Assembly (NCBI GenBank): GCA_015698045.1
Contig: BLAL01000274.1
Coordinates: 1,827,678-1,891,677 of the forward strand
Direction of reading: 5' to 3'
DNA from: Rhizophagus clarus
Taxonomy: Eukaryota > Glomeromycota > Glomeromycetes > Glomerales > Glomeraceae
Length of the DNA: 64,000 nucleotides
The position numbers were made by a program, and so were the translations under genes. Shown in pieces: positions 1 to 10,154 of this stretch (positions are counted from its first letter, which is position 1; each line of letters begins with the position of its first letter). The notes under the pieces were generated by a model. That model was not told where the DNA came from. It ran no database searches and worked only from the letters and a program-made list of their open reading frames with translations.

Positions 1-271
1 TACACTTATTTAAGCCACTAAGAATTGGTATTAGTCGTTTATGGCATTATTAGTATCTGGCATTATTAGAGTTTACTGGAAGTAATGATTGTTTATCAAT
101 CAAACGTGCTTATTATAATTAATTTATCTACATATAAGGTTAAGAAAACAATGTAAGGGTGCAAATATATATAATCTAAGAATATAATTTGTAAAATTTT
201 TTCAAAAAAAAAAAAATTCAAAGAACATAATTCATAAACCAAAAATTTTTCAAAAAAATATAAGAATAACG
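1..271. other. AT-rich 5' flank of the MACPF-like gene
   Basis: AT-rich flank with an A-run about 35-70 bases before the start codon of the next gene. No gene or repeat recognised; presumed promoter and 5' UTR. Confidence 0.4.
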
Positions 272-2347
272 ATGTTGTCTTTAATAAGATTTACAAAGAC
301 TATTGTTAAAATACCTATCATTGTTGAAAGTAATCCACCGATACAACCTTCTCGATCTATATTTTTAAATTTGAAAGATTGTCTTTCAACAATTCGGGCT
401 GAACTTTTAAGAGAATCTATTATTTATAATAATTCCTTGTTTCTAGAGAAATATAAATATGATGAAAAAAACAATTTTTCTGAAATACTTATAAAAGATG
501 AAGAAAGTCGACTTTTAAAAGATATATTATATAAAGGTGAAAATATTTTATATGTAAAAGTGCTTCCTAATATACAATATTTTGATATGAAATGCGAATT
601 GGGATACGGATATGTCAAGATTGATAATGATGTTAAAAAGGCGAAAAAGAAAGCGTTCTTTGTTGAAGATTGTGAATTAATTGAAACTGGCTCTGAGGAG
701 TGTCAAGAAAAGATGTTTAAACATGACTTGAAAGAGGATAGGACCATGAAAACAAGTCATTCCTTTGGTGCAAGTATTGATTTCAATAAATTAGTAAATC
801 TAGGAGGCTCTTATGGAAAATCCAAAATGGGTGATTCTAGTCAGGAAAAAAATATAACTTCCAGATATATTAAATATGGCAAGGCGTATGCGATTCTTAA
901 TAAATCTTTAAAACCAACGCCTGAGTTTATTGATGCAGTAAAGAATGCCATACGTTCGAAAAATCCAAAACAACTTTCTGAAACCATAGAAGATTTTGGC
1001 TATTTTATTCCGACCAAGGTTCTTTTAGGTGGAATGGTTCATTTTGAAAGTGTTGAAGCATTAGATGGTCAAACCGTGGAAGATACCAAAGAAATCACAG
1101 CAAACATTGGTACGACTGGATATTTGGAAATAAAGGGGACCTATGCTCCAAAATCATCTGAAAAAAAATCAAGCTGTAATCATCAAAGATGTACGACAAT
1201 GATCGGAGGTGCCTTGCCAAAAAATCTCACCAATTTTGATGAGAATGATTGGATTGCATCTCTTAATGCAAACTTTAAAACTTGGGATGTGATAGAATCA
1301 CAAGAATTAGTAAGCATTTTCCAATTTTTACAAGATAGTTTGTACAAACAAATCAATGAACAAATTATCGGAAAAAAAATTTTATACCATTATTATAAAA
1401 ATATTAGTTATACACCCAATACTAATGCAGTTCTAAAAATAGAACTAGCAGAAATACCATCTGAAATTTTAAAAATCTTAGAAAATAAAGATGCAGACTG
1501 TAGTATATTTGTAACTGTATCAGATACAGAATCAAATAACAAAGAAATTTTTTCAACTAGTATTCAATATTCATCCAATGTGACTCCAAGGTTATTAGTT
1601 AATTGTTTGCATATAGGTGATCAAGCACGTCAGTATAAGCTAAAAATAGCATGTATGATAGTTGGTTATTTAACGGATTTTTTACAGCTGGATAACTATC
1701 AAGCATCTTATCAGATGGTTGTCATTAAAACCAATTTTTATGAAGAGTATAGTAGTAATACTCATAAAATTAAAACAAAATTACTAGATTGTGAGTATGA
1801 TGTATATTCTACTCCACTTCTTTTACTGGGAGGTTCCACTTTAACAGAATCAGATAATGAATCTCTAATTATCGGTCACAGATTTTTTAATACTAATAAA
1901 AAAAACAAAATAGGTGTATGCGCATTTTGTTTTAATACAGAATGGGGGCGCTATGTAGAGTTACCCCCTCTTACATTTTATGTATTAGTTATTAAAAAAT
2001 TTAATCAAACTAATACTTGTGGGATAACTCTACTTAATAATTTTGAACACGTTTTTAGTATTAAAAATGATCCTCCCAGATTTATTAGCCCGATCAACAA
2101 TAATTGCAATGCAAGCGGGCCAATTTTTTTAAAACAAAGTAGCACAATGATACAGGCTCATCATATTTGTTGTAGAAATAACTACAATTGTATTGTTTGC
2201 TACAATGATCAAAAATTAAAAGGTAGCAGAATAAGCTGCATTATTATCGACCCTAGGTATCTATTTTGTATTTTATTTATTATTTTATCTAATAACATAT
2301 TAGTAATATTGTTTTTAATTTATAGATCGCTAGGAAAAAATAATTAA
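272..2347 (+). CDS. MACPF-like (DUF7431-type) protein, 691 aa
   Basis: Single open frame of 691 residues without introns. Residues about 5-100 look like the ubiquitin-like N-terminal part seen in Glomeromycotina DUF7431 proteins. The middle has features of a MACPF-like fold: the stretch around residues 215-260 with 'LKPTPEFID' followed by 'FGYFIPTKVLLGG', then a downstream 'MIGGALPKNL' and a 'W..SL......W.VIE' motif near residue 345. The last ~35 residues contain a strongly hydrophobic segment, so a C-terminal membrane anchor is possible. No signal peptide is evident. MACPF proteins can form membrane pores, but the fungal members of this expanded family have no established role, so function is unknown. 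The first in-frame ATG was chosen; an A-rich leader precedes it. Recognition is from remembered motifs only. Confidence 0.7.
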   Translation: MLSLIRFTKTIVKIPIIVESNPPIQPSRSIFLNLKDCLSTIRAELLRESIIYNNSLFLEKYKYDEKNNFSEILIKDEESRLLKDILYKGENILYVKVLPNIQYFDMKCELGYGYVKIDNDVKKAKKKAFFVEDCELIETGSEECQEKMFKHDLKEDRTMKTSHSFGASIDFNKLVNLGGSYGKSKMGDSSQEKNITSRYIKYGKAYAILNKSLKPTPEFIDAVKNAIRSKNPKQLSETIEDFGYFIPTKVLLGGMVHFESVEALDGQTVEDTKEITANIGTTGYLEIKGTYAPKSSEKKSSCNHQRCTTMIGGALPKNLTNFDENDWIASLNANFKTWDVIESQELVSIFQFLQDSLYKQINEQIIGKKILYHYYKNISYTPNTNAVLKIELAEIPSEILKILENKDADCSIFVTVSDTESNNKEIFSTSIQYSSNVTPRLLVNCLHIGDQARQYKLKIACMIVGYLTDFLQLDNYQASYQMVVIKTNFYEEYSSNTHKIKTKLLDCEYDVYSTPLLLLGGSTLTESDNESLIIGHRFFNTNKKNKIGVCAFCFNTEWGRYVELPPLTFYVLVIKKFNQTNTCGITLLNNFEHVFSIKNDPPRFISPINNNCNASGPIFLKQSSTMIQAHHICCRNNYNCIVCYNDQKLKGSRISCIIIDPRYLFCILFIILSNNILVILFLIYRSLGKNN

Positions 2348-3130
2348 ATAAATTATTTCCTACTTTCTTCGTCTTCAACTTCCATTTCATCTGTAGTCGT
2401 TTCATTTTTTTTTCTTAGCCATTTATTCAACTCATCTTCTAAAACTTCATCTGTTTCATCCTACAATTCCTCTCATTTTCCATAAAATCATTTACAACCG
2501 CATCATACTTATTGAATCCTAAATTCACGATTCTCTTAGATATATTTTTTCCTATTTCCCATCTTAGCTTTTCTATTGTTGTTTTGACCATTTCAACTTC
2601 TTTCTTTAACATTACTTCTTTATTTAATTTCATCATAAATCGATTTTCTCCAATCTTATCTATTGTCACTATTTGTCCATATTCATTTAATCTTACTCTT
2701 TCACTTATTTTGTATACATATCATTTTTCTTCACATTCCTAAATTCTTTGATGAAATCTTTATCGTTTATATCTATTCTTATAAACTCGTTTTTACTTTT
2801 AATTCCATTCTCTCAATTATAATTTCTTCACTATCACTTTCTTTATCGCTATCAGAACTTGCTAACAATTTTGCCCTATGTTTTCCACTTCTTCATTGTT
2901 ATATATATATATATATATATATCAAACTAAAACCTTTAGTGTCACTAAACCTCTCTTTTTTTTAATCTTATTTCCTTTCTATCCCATTCCATATTATTAT
3001 ACCATATACTATCTACCAATCTTTTATTTCCTTCTTAAACTCTAGAACTTCTGTTTCCCTTAGTAACATTCTTTGAATGTTCTCATGGATTCTCCATATT
3101 TTTACTCTTGCTTTTAATATCACTTATTTT
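2346..3130 (-). pseudogene. Decayed protein-coding gene, probably transposon-derived
   Basis: On the minus strand several coding-like stretches lie in order but in different frames. They start with 'KARVKIWRIHENIQRM' near 3110, then 'NEFIRIDINDKDFIKEF' near 2790, then a 76-residue open stretch (2669-2439) containing 'IVTIDKIGENRFMMKLNKE', then a frameshift at about 2460 into 'DELNKWLRKKNETTTDEMEV' ending in a stop at about 2347. Lys/Glu-rich helical composition and the order of the fragments indicate one gene broken by indels and by a (TA)n expansion near 2900. The family is not recognised; a transposon ORF tail is my guess. Confidence 0.5.
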
Positions 3131-3649
3131 CCATATTTTATTTTTTTGTGTTAACCATTCTTTTTAACATTATTTTGTTTACTTACTTTTTTAGTCATTT
3201 ATATAATTCCTTTTTTTCATATACTCACTATTTTAGTCGCTCTTTTTATTATTATTCTGTTTTATATAATACTTTATTTGTTATTTTTTTTAATACTGTT
3301 CTGTTTACTTTTATTAACATAATCTTTATAATTTCTTCTTTTTTCTTATAAAAATTTTTTTTTATAAATATATTTTATGGAAAAATTTTTCCCTTTTTTT
3401 TATTATAAATATTACAATGTTCTTCAAATTTTTATATCATTCATTCTGTTTGATTGCCAAGAACATCTTTAATTAATATTCTGACTTGTTTATACTGCAA
3501 CATCTTACGTATATAATATTAATATTTTATTGATGAATTTTTGATTATTAGTCCATATTTTATTTACAAATTCATAGAAAAGACTTAAAAGTCATATTAA
3601 AATGATTGCAGAAATATACAAACTTGTGCAATTGAATAATTAACTTTGA
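3131..3649. other. T-rich low-complexity stretch, no gene seen
   Basis: Strongly T/A-rich sequence. The hydrophobic Phe/Ile/Leu-rich reading frames on the + strand are products of composition. Confidence 0.4.
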
Positions 3650-4090
3650 ATGTTCATAAAAATAATTCAAAAGCTTTGCTAGTATTTTCATCTATATTAT
3701 TAATATTATAGTAATAAAAAATCCCTAAAAAAATATGTATATACTGTGATTTAACCTGATTTTTTAAAAGTCGGTTTAAGATATTACTTGAAGGTTGATT
3801 GATTAAATCGTAGCATTTTTTTTTTTTGTTAAATTGTCGTTGAATATTTAAAAGTAACTCCTTCATCATGTGTTTTAATTACAACCTTAATTAATTTACA
3901 ACAATCATGTTATTTATGTCATTAATCGTTGACTCGAATGAATCTGAATTTAAGAGTAATTCATTATCCAAATCTATAGTTCTTTACTCGATTCAGAAAT
4001 TGTTTCATACCGTATTTCTCTAATGGAATGTCTTTTTTTTATGTCATTTTGTTCAGGAAAAATCATTAGAGTTAATACAACATTATACAT
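3650..4090 (-). pseudogene. Relic of a kinase-Sel1 repeat gene
   Basis: Minus-strand fragments match the linker and first Sel1 repeat of the intact gene at 32323-37761 and its sister at 41639. In order: 'DLDNELLLNSDSFESTIND', 'THDEGVTFKYST' (compare '[12 protein letters not shown]' in the sister), and 'YIHIFLGIFYYYNI' followed by 'ENTSKAFELF' (compare '[14 protein letters not shown]' and '[10 protein letters not shown]'). The pieces are in different frames with stops between them. It carries no kinase domain and is not functional. Confidence 0.75.
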
Positions 4091-4299
4091 ATTTGAATGT
4101 TCATTTTATTCGTATTTCTAACACTCTAATTTATTATAGTAATTCTTTTTTAAAAAAAAAACATTTAAGTATAGAAATTATAAACATTTTATTACTTACT
4201 TCTATATAGATCACTATATTTTATCGGTGTATCATCAATAATCCCTTCCCGTTTACCATTTATAATGGATAATCTTAAATTCAAATAATTATTATCAGT

Positions 4300-4530
4300 A
4301 TATAGATTCCGTATAATAATTCCGTATATTTAATACGTAATTCATTTTTAAATATTTTTTGAAAAAAATTAGCACACGGATTGTATATGGAAAAATTGAT
4401 ATAATTATACGGAATGTATACGCTGAATAAAATTTTGTAGAATTGTGCGGAATACATAAAATTTTGCAGAATAAAGTTATTTTTTATTATGCATTCAGAA
4501 TTTAGTTTTAGCGGAATTTTTAAACTTCAT
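4300..4530. repeat. Dispersed 'TTCCGTATA' repeat, copy 1
   Basis: Contains 'TTCCGTATATTTAATA.GTAATTC', then a T-run, 'AAAATTAGCA', 'TATACGGAA' and 'TTTTTAAACTTCATC'. The same order occurs two to three times at 51780-52280 and in part at 6890-6960. It is an AT-rich interspersed repeat; class unknown. Confidence 0.6.
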
Positions 4531-4540
4531 CTTTCTATCG

Positions 4541-5570
4541 TATCATGTGGTCACGTGATTGTTTGTTATGATACGTTTTTTGTTTTTTTTTTATATAAAC
4601 CTCGTCCTTCTATCCTTTTTCTTTATTTTTTTCGTTATTTATTATTTTGTTATCTTTTTTTTAGTGTTTTATTTTTTAAAAAATTTTCTTTCCCCTTTTA
4701 AAAAAAATCTTTCTTTTCTTTTATTTGTTACCCCTCTTTTTTATTCCCATACTCACTATACTCTACCCTTTCTTATTCTTTTTAAAAAAAATTTTTTTTT
4801 TTTTTGCCTTTTATCTTTGAATTCGTTTTAAAACAAGATTTTTTTTACTTATCCTGCTTTTTAAAAAAGAAATCTTTATTTTATTCTGGTTCCTATTTTT
4901 TTGAGTTTCTCTTTAAAAAAATATTATTCATATTTTATCCTTTTTTTGTGAGCCAGAATTTTTTTGCAAAGGAAAAATGTCCTATAAAGATGAAAAAGAA
5001 ATCATATCATCCTTGTAGATTGGTTTGACTTCTCTTATACAGGACGCTGGACTCTCTTTTCTTGTTGTAGGTGTAACACTTTGATTATTTTTGTTTACAA
5101 AATTTTTTTTTTTTCATTTTGTTCAAAGCATTTTTTTTGTTTGGGTATTGGCCTCAATCTTTTTTGTGGAACTCTCTTTCTTTGCCGGACTCTCTTCTTT
5201 TACCAGTTTCTTTTTTGTAGGAAGGTCAACTCTCGGAGATTTGAATGAACTTATATTTACCGTAAATATTATATAGGCTGAGAGTTGGCCTTTCAATTGA
5301 GTTAAAGAAATATTCTAATGTTTCTTTCTTTTGTTCTATAAGTTTGAGGTTTCCGAACTTTATGGACTTGGATGACTGGTCTTAGATATATAGGGAGAGA
5401 TTTAAAGTAACATGTTATGGGTTATGTTTTTTTTGTTTATTTTATAAAGTAGGTTTGTTTCTTAGAAATCTTCTGAAATCAAATTATGTATAGTGAAGGG
5501 AATTTAGTACCATTTCGTTTGTTTAAGAAATCCAAAATTTATATTTTAGTAAGCAATTGTAATATATTAT
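4541..5570 (+). promoter_or_regulatory. Promoter-like motif followed by a pyrimidine-rich stretch, no ORF
   Basis: An E-box TCACGTGATT at 4551 is followed by TATATAAA near 4593, then about 650 bases of T-runs with scattered C. The arrangement resembles a promoter plus pyrimidine-rich leader, but no convincing coding frame follows. The hydrophobic frames here are T-run artefacts. A lost gene, a transposon leader or a non-coding transcript are all possible. Confidence 0.3.
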
Positions 5571-6625
5571 TATCCCATTGGTACTATGTATATACTGATG
5601 GATTTTTTTGTTAATTATTCCACTGGTTTATAATAATTTGTTATCAATAATAAATATTTGTTTATAATGCAGATTTTCTTTTTTTTTTGTACGCGTTTAA
5701 TACATTTTTTTTAAAAATTTTTTATGTTTCAGGTTTAAGATGATTTAATAATGAATATGAAAATGCACATCTTTTAACAGTACTAGGAATAATTATTTTC
5801 GAAAATGCTTCACATTTTCTCTCTTTTTGTAAAGTACTACAAATATTGGTATTAGTGTCCCTTAATATTTGTCATTTTTCAGCTAAATTAAAAATGTTAA
5901 ATTAATTATGGGAAACATAATACATAAATAAAAGCTAAATTAACCATCTTTATTATCATTTGTTCATATTAAATCACGTTCTGACATATTTGCCTATAGA
6001 ATCTTCTCTATCATATGAATTTCCTTGTTCTTTGATTAACTCATAATCAATATTATTACCTATTATTTATTGAAATTATCAGAGAGTCTATTACCTGAAA
6101 ATTCGGAATCACTATCATTATCATTTAAATTTTCTCATAAATTCCCTGGAAAGTATTCAAATTCTTCTACTTCAATATAAATACCTTGCTAATGATGCAT
6201 AAAAGTATATACAGATTCTTCCTTATAGTTTTCACCATTTTGTTTTTTAAGCCATGCAATGAATTTGCATAAAAAATCTTCAAGTTCTGTACAAGCATTA
6301 TATTGGACAATTTTTTTATCATATTGGCTTCATGATTAAATCTATCAACTACACAAAGCCATTTTGCAGTACATTTATCTGTATTTTAGTTATTGAATTT
6401 GATACATTTCTTTATTTGTAGGAATAGATGACATTACAATAAGATTTTTAAGAATGAAAAAAGATATATGTGGAAAAGAAAAATAAAAAAGGAGTGGTAA
6501 AAGAAGAAAGAGTGTAAAAAGTAAAAAAAGAAAAAGAAAAAAAAAGCAAAAAAAAAGCTTAAAAAAAAGCTTAATATAATAAGAAAAAATCCATCAGTAT
6601 ATACGTCATACACAATGAGATAAAC
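5571..6625. mobile_element. Candidate 1.05-kb terminal-inverted-repeat element
   Basis: The left end (about 5571-5612, TATCCCATTG... then GTATATACTGATGGATTTTTT) is matched in inverse orientation at about 6585-6625 (AAAAAATCCATCAGTATATAC ... CAATGAGATA), roughly 33 of 38 positions by eye. A target duplication is not clear. It encloses a decayed recombinase-like ORF on the minus strand and an A-rich tract (6480-6580). Confidence 0.5.
5950..6430 (-). pseudogene. Relic of a tyrosine-recombinase (Crypton-like) ORF
   Basis: Minus-strand fragments in order: 'NTDKCTAKWLCVVDRF', 'CTELEDFLCKFIAWLKKQNG', 'YKEESVYTFMHH' followed by a stop where 'LARY' would be expected, then an acidic Asn/Asp/Ser stretch and 'DYELIKEQGNSYDRED'. 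The pattern (T.K.W...F, then TLE.FLC.FI...K..G..Y...S......IARY) is what I remember for the N-terminal part of Crypton/QRICH1-like recombinases, which are common in Glomeromycotina. Frameshifts and stops show it is dead. Family assignment is tentative. Confidence 0.45.
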
Positions 6626-6745
6626 CTGTTATTATATGGAAAGCTTAGAATAACTTGGTATTCACTGATGTGGGGCCTCCCCGAAGGGAGGGGTACATCA
6701 GTGAATAACCTAGTTATTCTCAGATATCCATGGAATAACAAGTAT
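6624..6745. mobile_element. Near-palindromic fold-back element (~120 bp)
   Basis: Arms of about 58 bases pair almost throughout: outer CTGTTATT...ATGGA with TCCAT...AATAACAAG, inner AGAATAACTTGGTATTCA with its complement TGAATAACCTAGTTATTCT, tip GGGG.CTCCCC around the loop GAAG. The GC-rich tip stands out from the AT-rich surroundings. It abuts the right end of the preceding inverted-repeat element. It resembles a fold-back MITE; a stable RNA hairpin would also form if transcribed. Confidence 0.75.
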
Positions 6746-7535
6746 GTATTTTATTTTATTTTTGCATTTATTTATTTAGTAAAATTAATTTATATAAGAA
6801 TAACTAGTAGTAAATTCTGTGGCCAAATCATATTTATTTCGTCACAAATCATCACAAATCATCATAAATTTAGTGTCCAAATCATGTGAATTCATATAAA
6901 TTCCGTATCCAAATCATATTTTTAGTGATACGGAATTGTGCATTTTTCCATATCTTTTAAATGGACTGTTAAGATACGTTATTTCTAAGGAAAAATCCAC
7001 ATAAAAATTAATCAAAAACGTATCAAGATTTTTTATATCGTACCTTTTATAGATCCAAGAAGTTTGATGATAAAGTCAAGATTGCAAATTAAACAAAAAT
7101 TTAACGTGTATAGAAGTACAATGGAACGCGTTAATATCGTTTACACTTTGCAGCAGATTTATTGAAACTGGTCAATTTAGACATACTGAATCTACATGAA
7201 CTTAATTTAATATCTTTTAACTCTTCAATAAAATAATACTGGTAACAACTGAAAATAATGTAATTATCACATAGCTTTATTTTATTTAATTGATTTACTT
7301 AATTTTCACAAAAATATTTGAATTCTTAGGAATTTAAAACTTAAAATTGTTTTAGCTATATACATGTATATATATATATATATTTTTGTTTAAAAAAATT
7401 GATCCGCTTTTTTAATATAACGGAATACAAAGTTACAAAAAAAAATCACATTTTTTGTAAAAATGAAATTTAATATAAAAAATAAAATAAAATAAATATT
7501 TTATACGCGGCAGAATCAACAATTAACGTTGTTGA
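6746..7535. other. AT-rich stretch with short direct repeats
   Basis: Holds several copies of a 'AAATCATATTTA'/'ATCATAAATTTAGTGTCC' motif between 6820 and 6940 and a partial copy of the TTCCGTATA repeat. A (TA)n run lies at about 7368-7384. No gene seen. Confidence 0.4.
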
Positions 7536-7544
7536 AGTGATATT

Positions 7545-7830
7545 CATTCAATACGTTAGATGTTGAAATTGAAGCTGCTGAAGATATTGATTATTGAGGC
7601 TGTTGAGGTTGTTGAGGCTGTTGAGGCTGTTGAGGTTGCTGAGGTTGCTGAGGTTGCAGTATATTGAAGATATTGAGACTATTGCAGTTGTTGAGGATAC
7701 TGGGGATATTGAAGAAAGATATTGAGGCTGTTTAAGTTGCTGAGGCTGTTGAAGTTGTTGAAGATATTGAGGTTGAAGTTGTTAAAGATATTGAAGTTGT
7801 TGAAGATATTGAAGTTGTTAATATTCATGG
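7545..7830. repeat. Degenerate 9-bp GTTGAGGCT/GTTGAAGAT minisatellite
   Basis: Units of 9 bases (GTTGAGGCT, GTTGAGGTT, GCTGAGGTT, GATATTGAA variants). Read on the minus strand the best part encodes Gln/Pro repeats (CAACCTCAA), but stops interrupt it, so it looks like a decayed Q/P-rich coding repeat. Confidence 0.7.
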
Positions 7831-8717
7831 TCCTGGTTGATATCGTGATATTGACGATATTCTTGAGATTGTTTATATTTTGATATTATTCTTGCGGTTT
7901 CTCGTCACCCTCGTTACTGCTGAAAATTTATATTTGCGCCTTTTTTTTGATGAAAAAATTATTTATTCAAATTACATTTTGACTTCTTTATCATCGCATT
8001 TAATTTAGAGAAATCTTGGTCTTTGCAAAAGGCTATTTATAACGAATTTCGATAGTCCTTATTACTAATTTTTTTTAGTAAAGGATTGTTTTTGTAGTAC
8101 TGTATATTTGTAATCCAGCATACATATATATAATGATAGTAATTTATATATATCAAGAAATTATAAAAATCATGAGACAATTTCCCCCGTAAACATTTAA
8201 CGAATTAGGTTAAATAAGAAACGATAAGAAAAAAAAATGTATTATTATTTAACCTTTTTTACTTTACTATTTAATGATAATTTTACAAATTCATATTAAT
8301 TATTGCTGTTTTAAAAGTTTTAAAAAGAAAAAACTTGCTTAAGAGATGTGATGCAGATAATGTGTCAAGACATTTTAACAAGTTTTCAACAGGCTTAAAT
8401 TTATTTTTCATGGAGTTTTTCAATATTTCCAATATTTTAACCTTTAATGAAACTTCTTTCATCTTTGTGTGAATATTATTATTAATTTCTGCATGAAGAT
8501 AAACCACTTAGATATGCATTTTCCTTTTTTAATTAAAGGATATCTTATCAATGGGCTGATGTTTGTATACGATAGTCTTTTCCTTTTGTTTCGCCTGATC
8601 TGGAAACATTGGCTGGACTTTTTTGGAAAAGAGTTCACGGTCCCGCAACAGGATCTACCAATCAGCTTCATATTAATGATTGCATGGCCGTAAACGGAAA
8701 AAAAATGAGAACAAAAG

Positions 8718-8752
<35 letters not shown>

Positions 8753-9350
8753 GCTTGTTAACATTAACATTCCATATACAAAATAGATAATTTTTTTTAT
8801 TTTCATCATATTTACAAGTTTATAAGTTATAACTGTTATCAAATCAAAAATTTTATAAAAATGAAATAAAGTAGTAAGTTTTAATATATTTGTTTTAAAT
8901 CGGTTCTTCTATTGATAATTTTTAACGTGAACAACATAAATAATGATCATATGATGGAGTAATAGATTTTTAGTGATTGCATGATGCTTGTTCAACATAC
9001 GATGATGAGTCATGAAGCTAAACCAAAATAAAATAATTGTTTATAAAATATATTTATATTATAAGGACTTTTTTTTTTTATAGAAAACACGTTCTGAAGA
9101 ATTGTGCTTCCAATTTTAGACAATGATAAGGTGATAAGGTAATGACATGAATTCACGTTTAGAAATAAACAAATATTTGAATTAGTTATATTAAAAAAAA
9201 AAAAAGTTTTTTTTCTTGTTTACAATTTAGCAATGAATTTTATCTTGTTTTACAATTTAGTAATGACCTTTATCTTTTTTCTTTTTCATTAATCTCAGAA
9301 ACTTAAATGGTTTTGATAAAATAAAATCAATAATCAAATAATTTCGGGCC
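7831..9350. other. Intergenic, mostly featureless
   Basis: AT-rich. A homopolymer run of about 29 T ends near 8749. Two overlapping minus-strand frames at 8283-8842 contain coding-like pieces ('KPVENLLKCLDTLSASHLL' and 'NKRKRLSYTNISPLIRYP') but resemble no family I know and may be degenerate transposon sequence. Confidence 0.3.
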
Positions 9351-9367
9351 CGAAGGTAATTAAAGTA

Positions 9368-9493
9368 TTACACAGACGTATCCGGATTATCCGAAATTTG
9401 TACCAAAAGATCTTATCGATATTTATATACAATTAAGAGGAAAACCCCATCACAATGTGGATAAAATAATTGCGCAAGAAGAATTTTGTTGAA
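9368..9493 (+). pseudogene. Short coding-like fragment of unknown origin
   Basis: The + strand reads 'ITQTYPDYPKFVPKDLIDI' and continues 'YIQLRGKPHHNVDKIIAQEE' to a stop at about 9493. Composition is unlike the AT-rich flanks, with stops just upstream. It looks like a broken exon; family not recognised. Confidence 0.35.
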
Positions 9494-10154
9494 GCAAAGA
9501 ATAAATAAAGGATTTTAAAAAGTACGTTTTTCGAAGCTATTTGTCTCAAATATACAATAATTTTTCTTTAAACATTAATTTGTAGTTAAAACTTTTCCGA
9601 AAAATAAAAAGTTGTACATATATATAGTACATACCATGAGACAATACATATAAATTCTATACGACGGTTGATTTGTTCTGAGAATAAAGATTATTGCGAG
9701 CAGTTGATACTCGCTCTGAGAAGTGAGCTTCGGGTATAAAACCGTACTTTTTCACTTAAACTGGATTATTTGTTCAAACAGATTTTTAAAATTATTAGAG
9801 CATGAATAAACACAAGATAGTATGTATTTAGACAAGAAATAAAGATCAATTATATATAGCTTTTTATAAAATTTTATGTTTATATCGTAAAGAAAAAATG
9901 AAATAAACGAATGATATCATGCAATAAAAAAACACACAAACATGCCTTACGCTACTTATAAACTTGAATTTACTTTATATGGAAGCAGGCATATTAACTT
10001 TCTAAATATAAGAATCTTTTAGTCACTTTAGTCACAATATCTTGTGTAACGAGCTTAATGGAAGGCTGCTCGAGTGGTCTGATCGCTATTTGTCGCGCTC
10101 ATCAGACATCACTCGTGTACGAAACCTTTGGTCTATAACGAACAAAATTGTGCC

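Noticed and set aside
4489..5276. Several + strand frames of 60-90 codons
   Set aside because: Phe/Leu/Ile-rich products of T-runs with no domain signal.
10060..10130. tRNA-like sequence (A-box-like TGCTCGAGTGG, B-box-like TGTACGAAACC)
   Set aside because: Both boxes have mismatches and the acceptor and T stems do not pair. At most a tRNA-derived SINE head.
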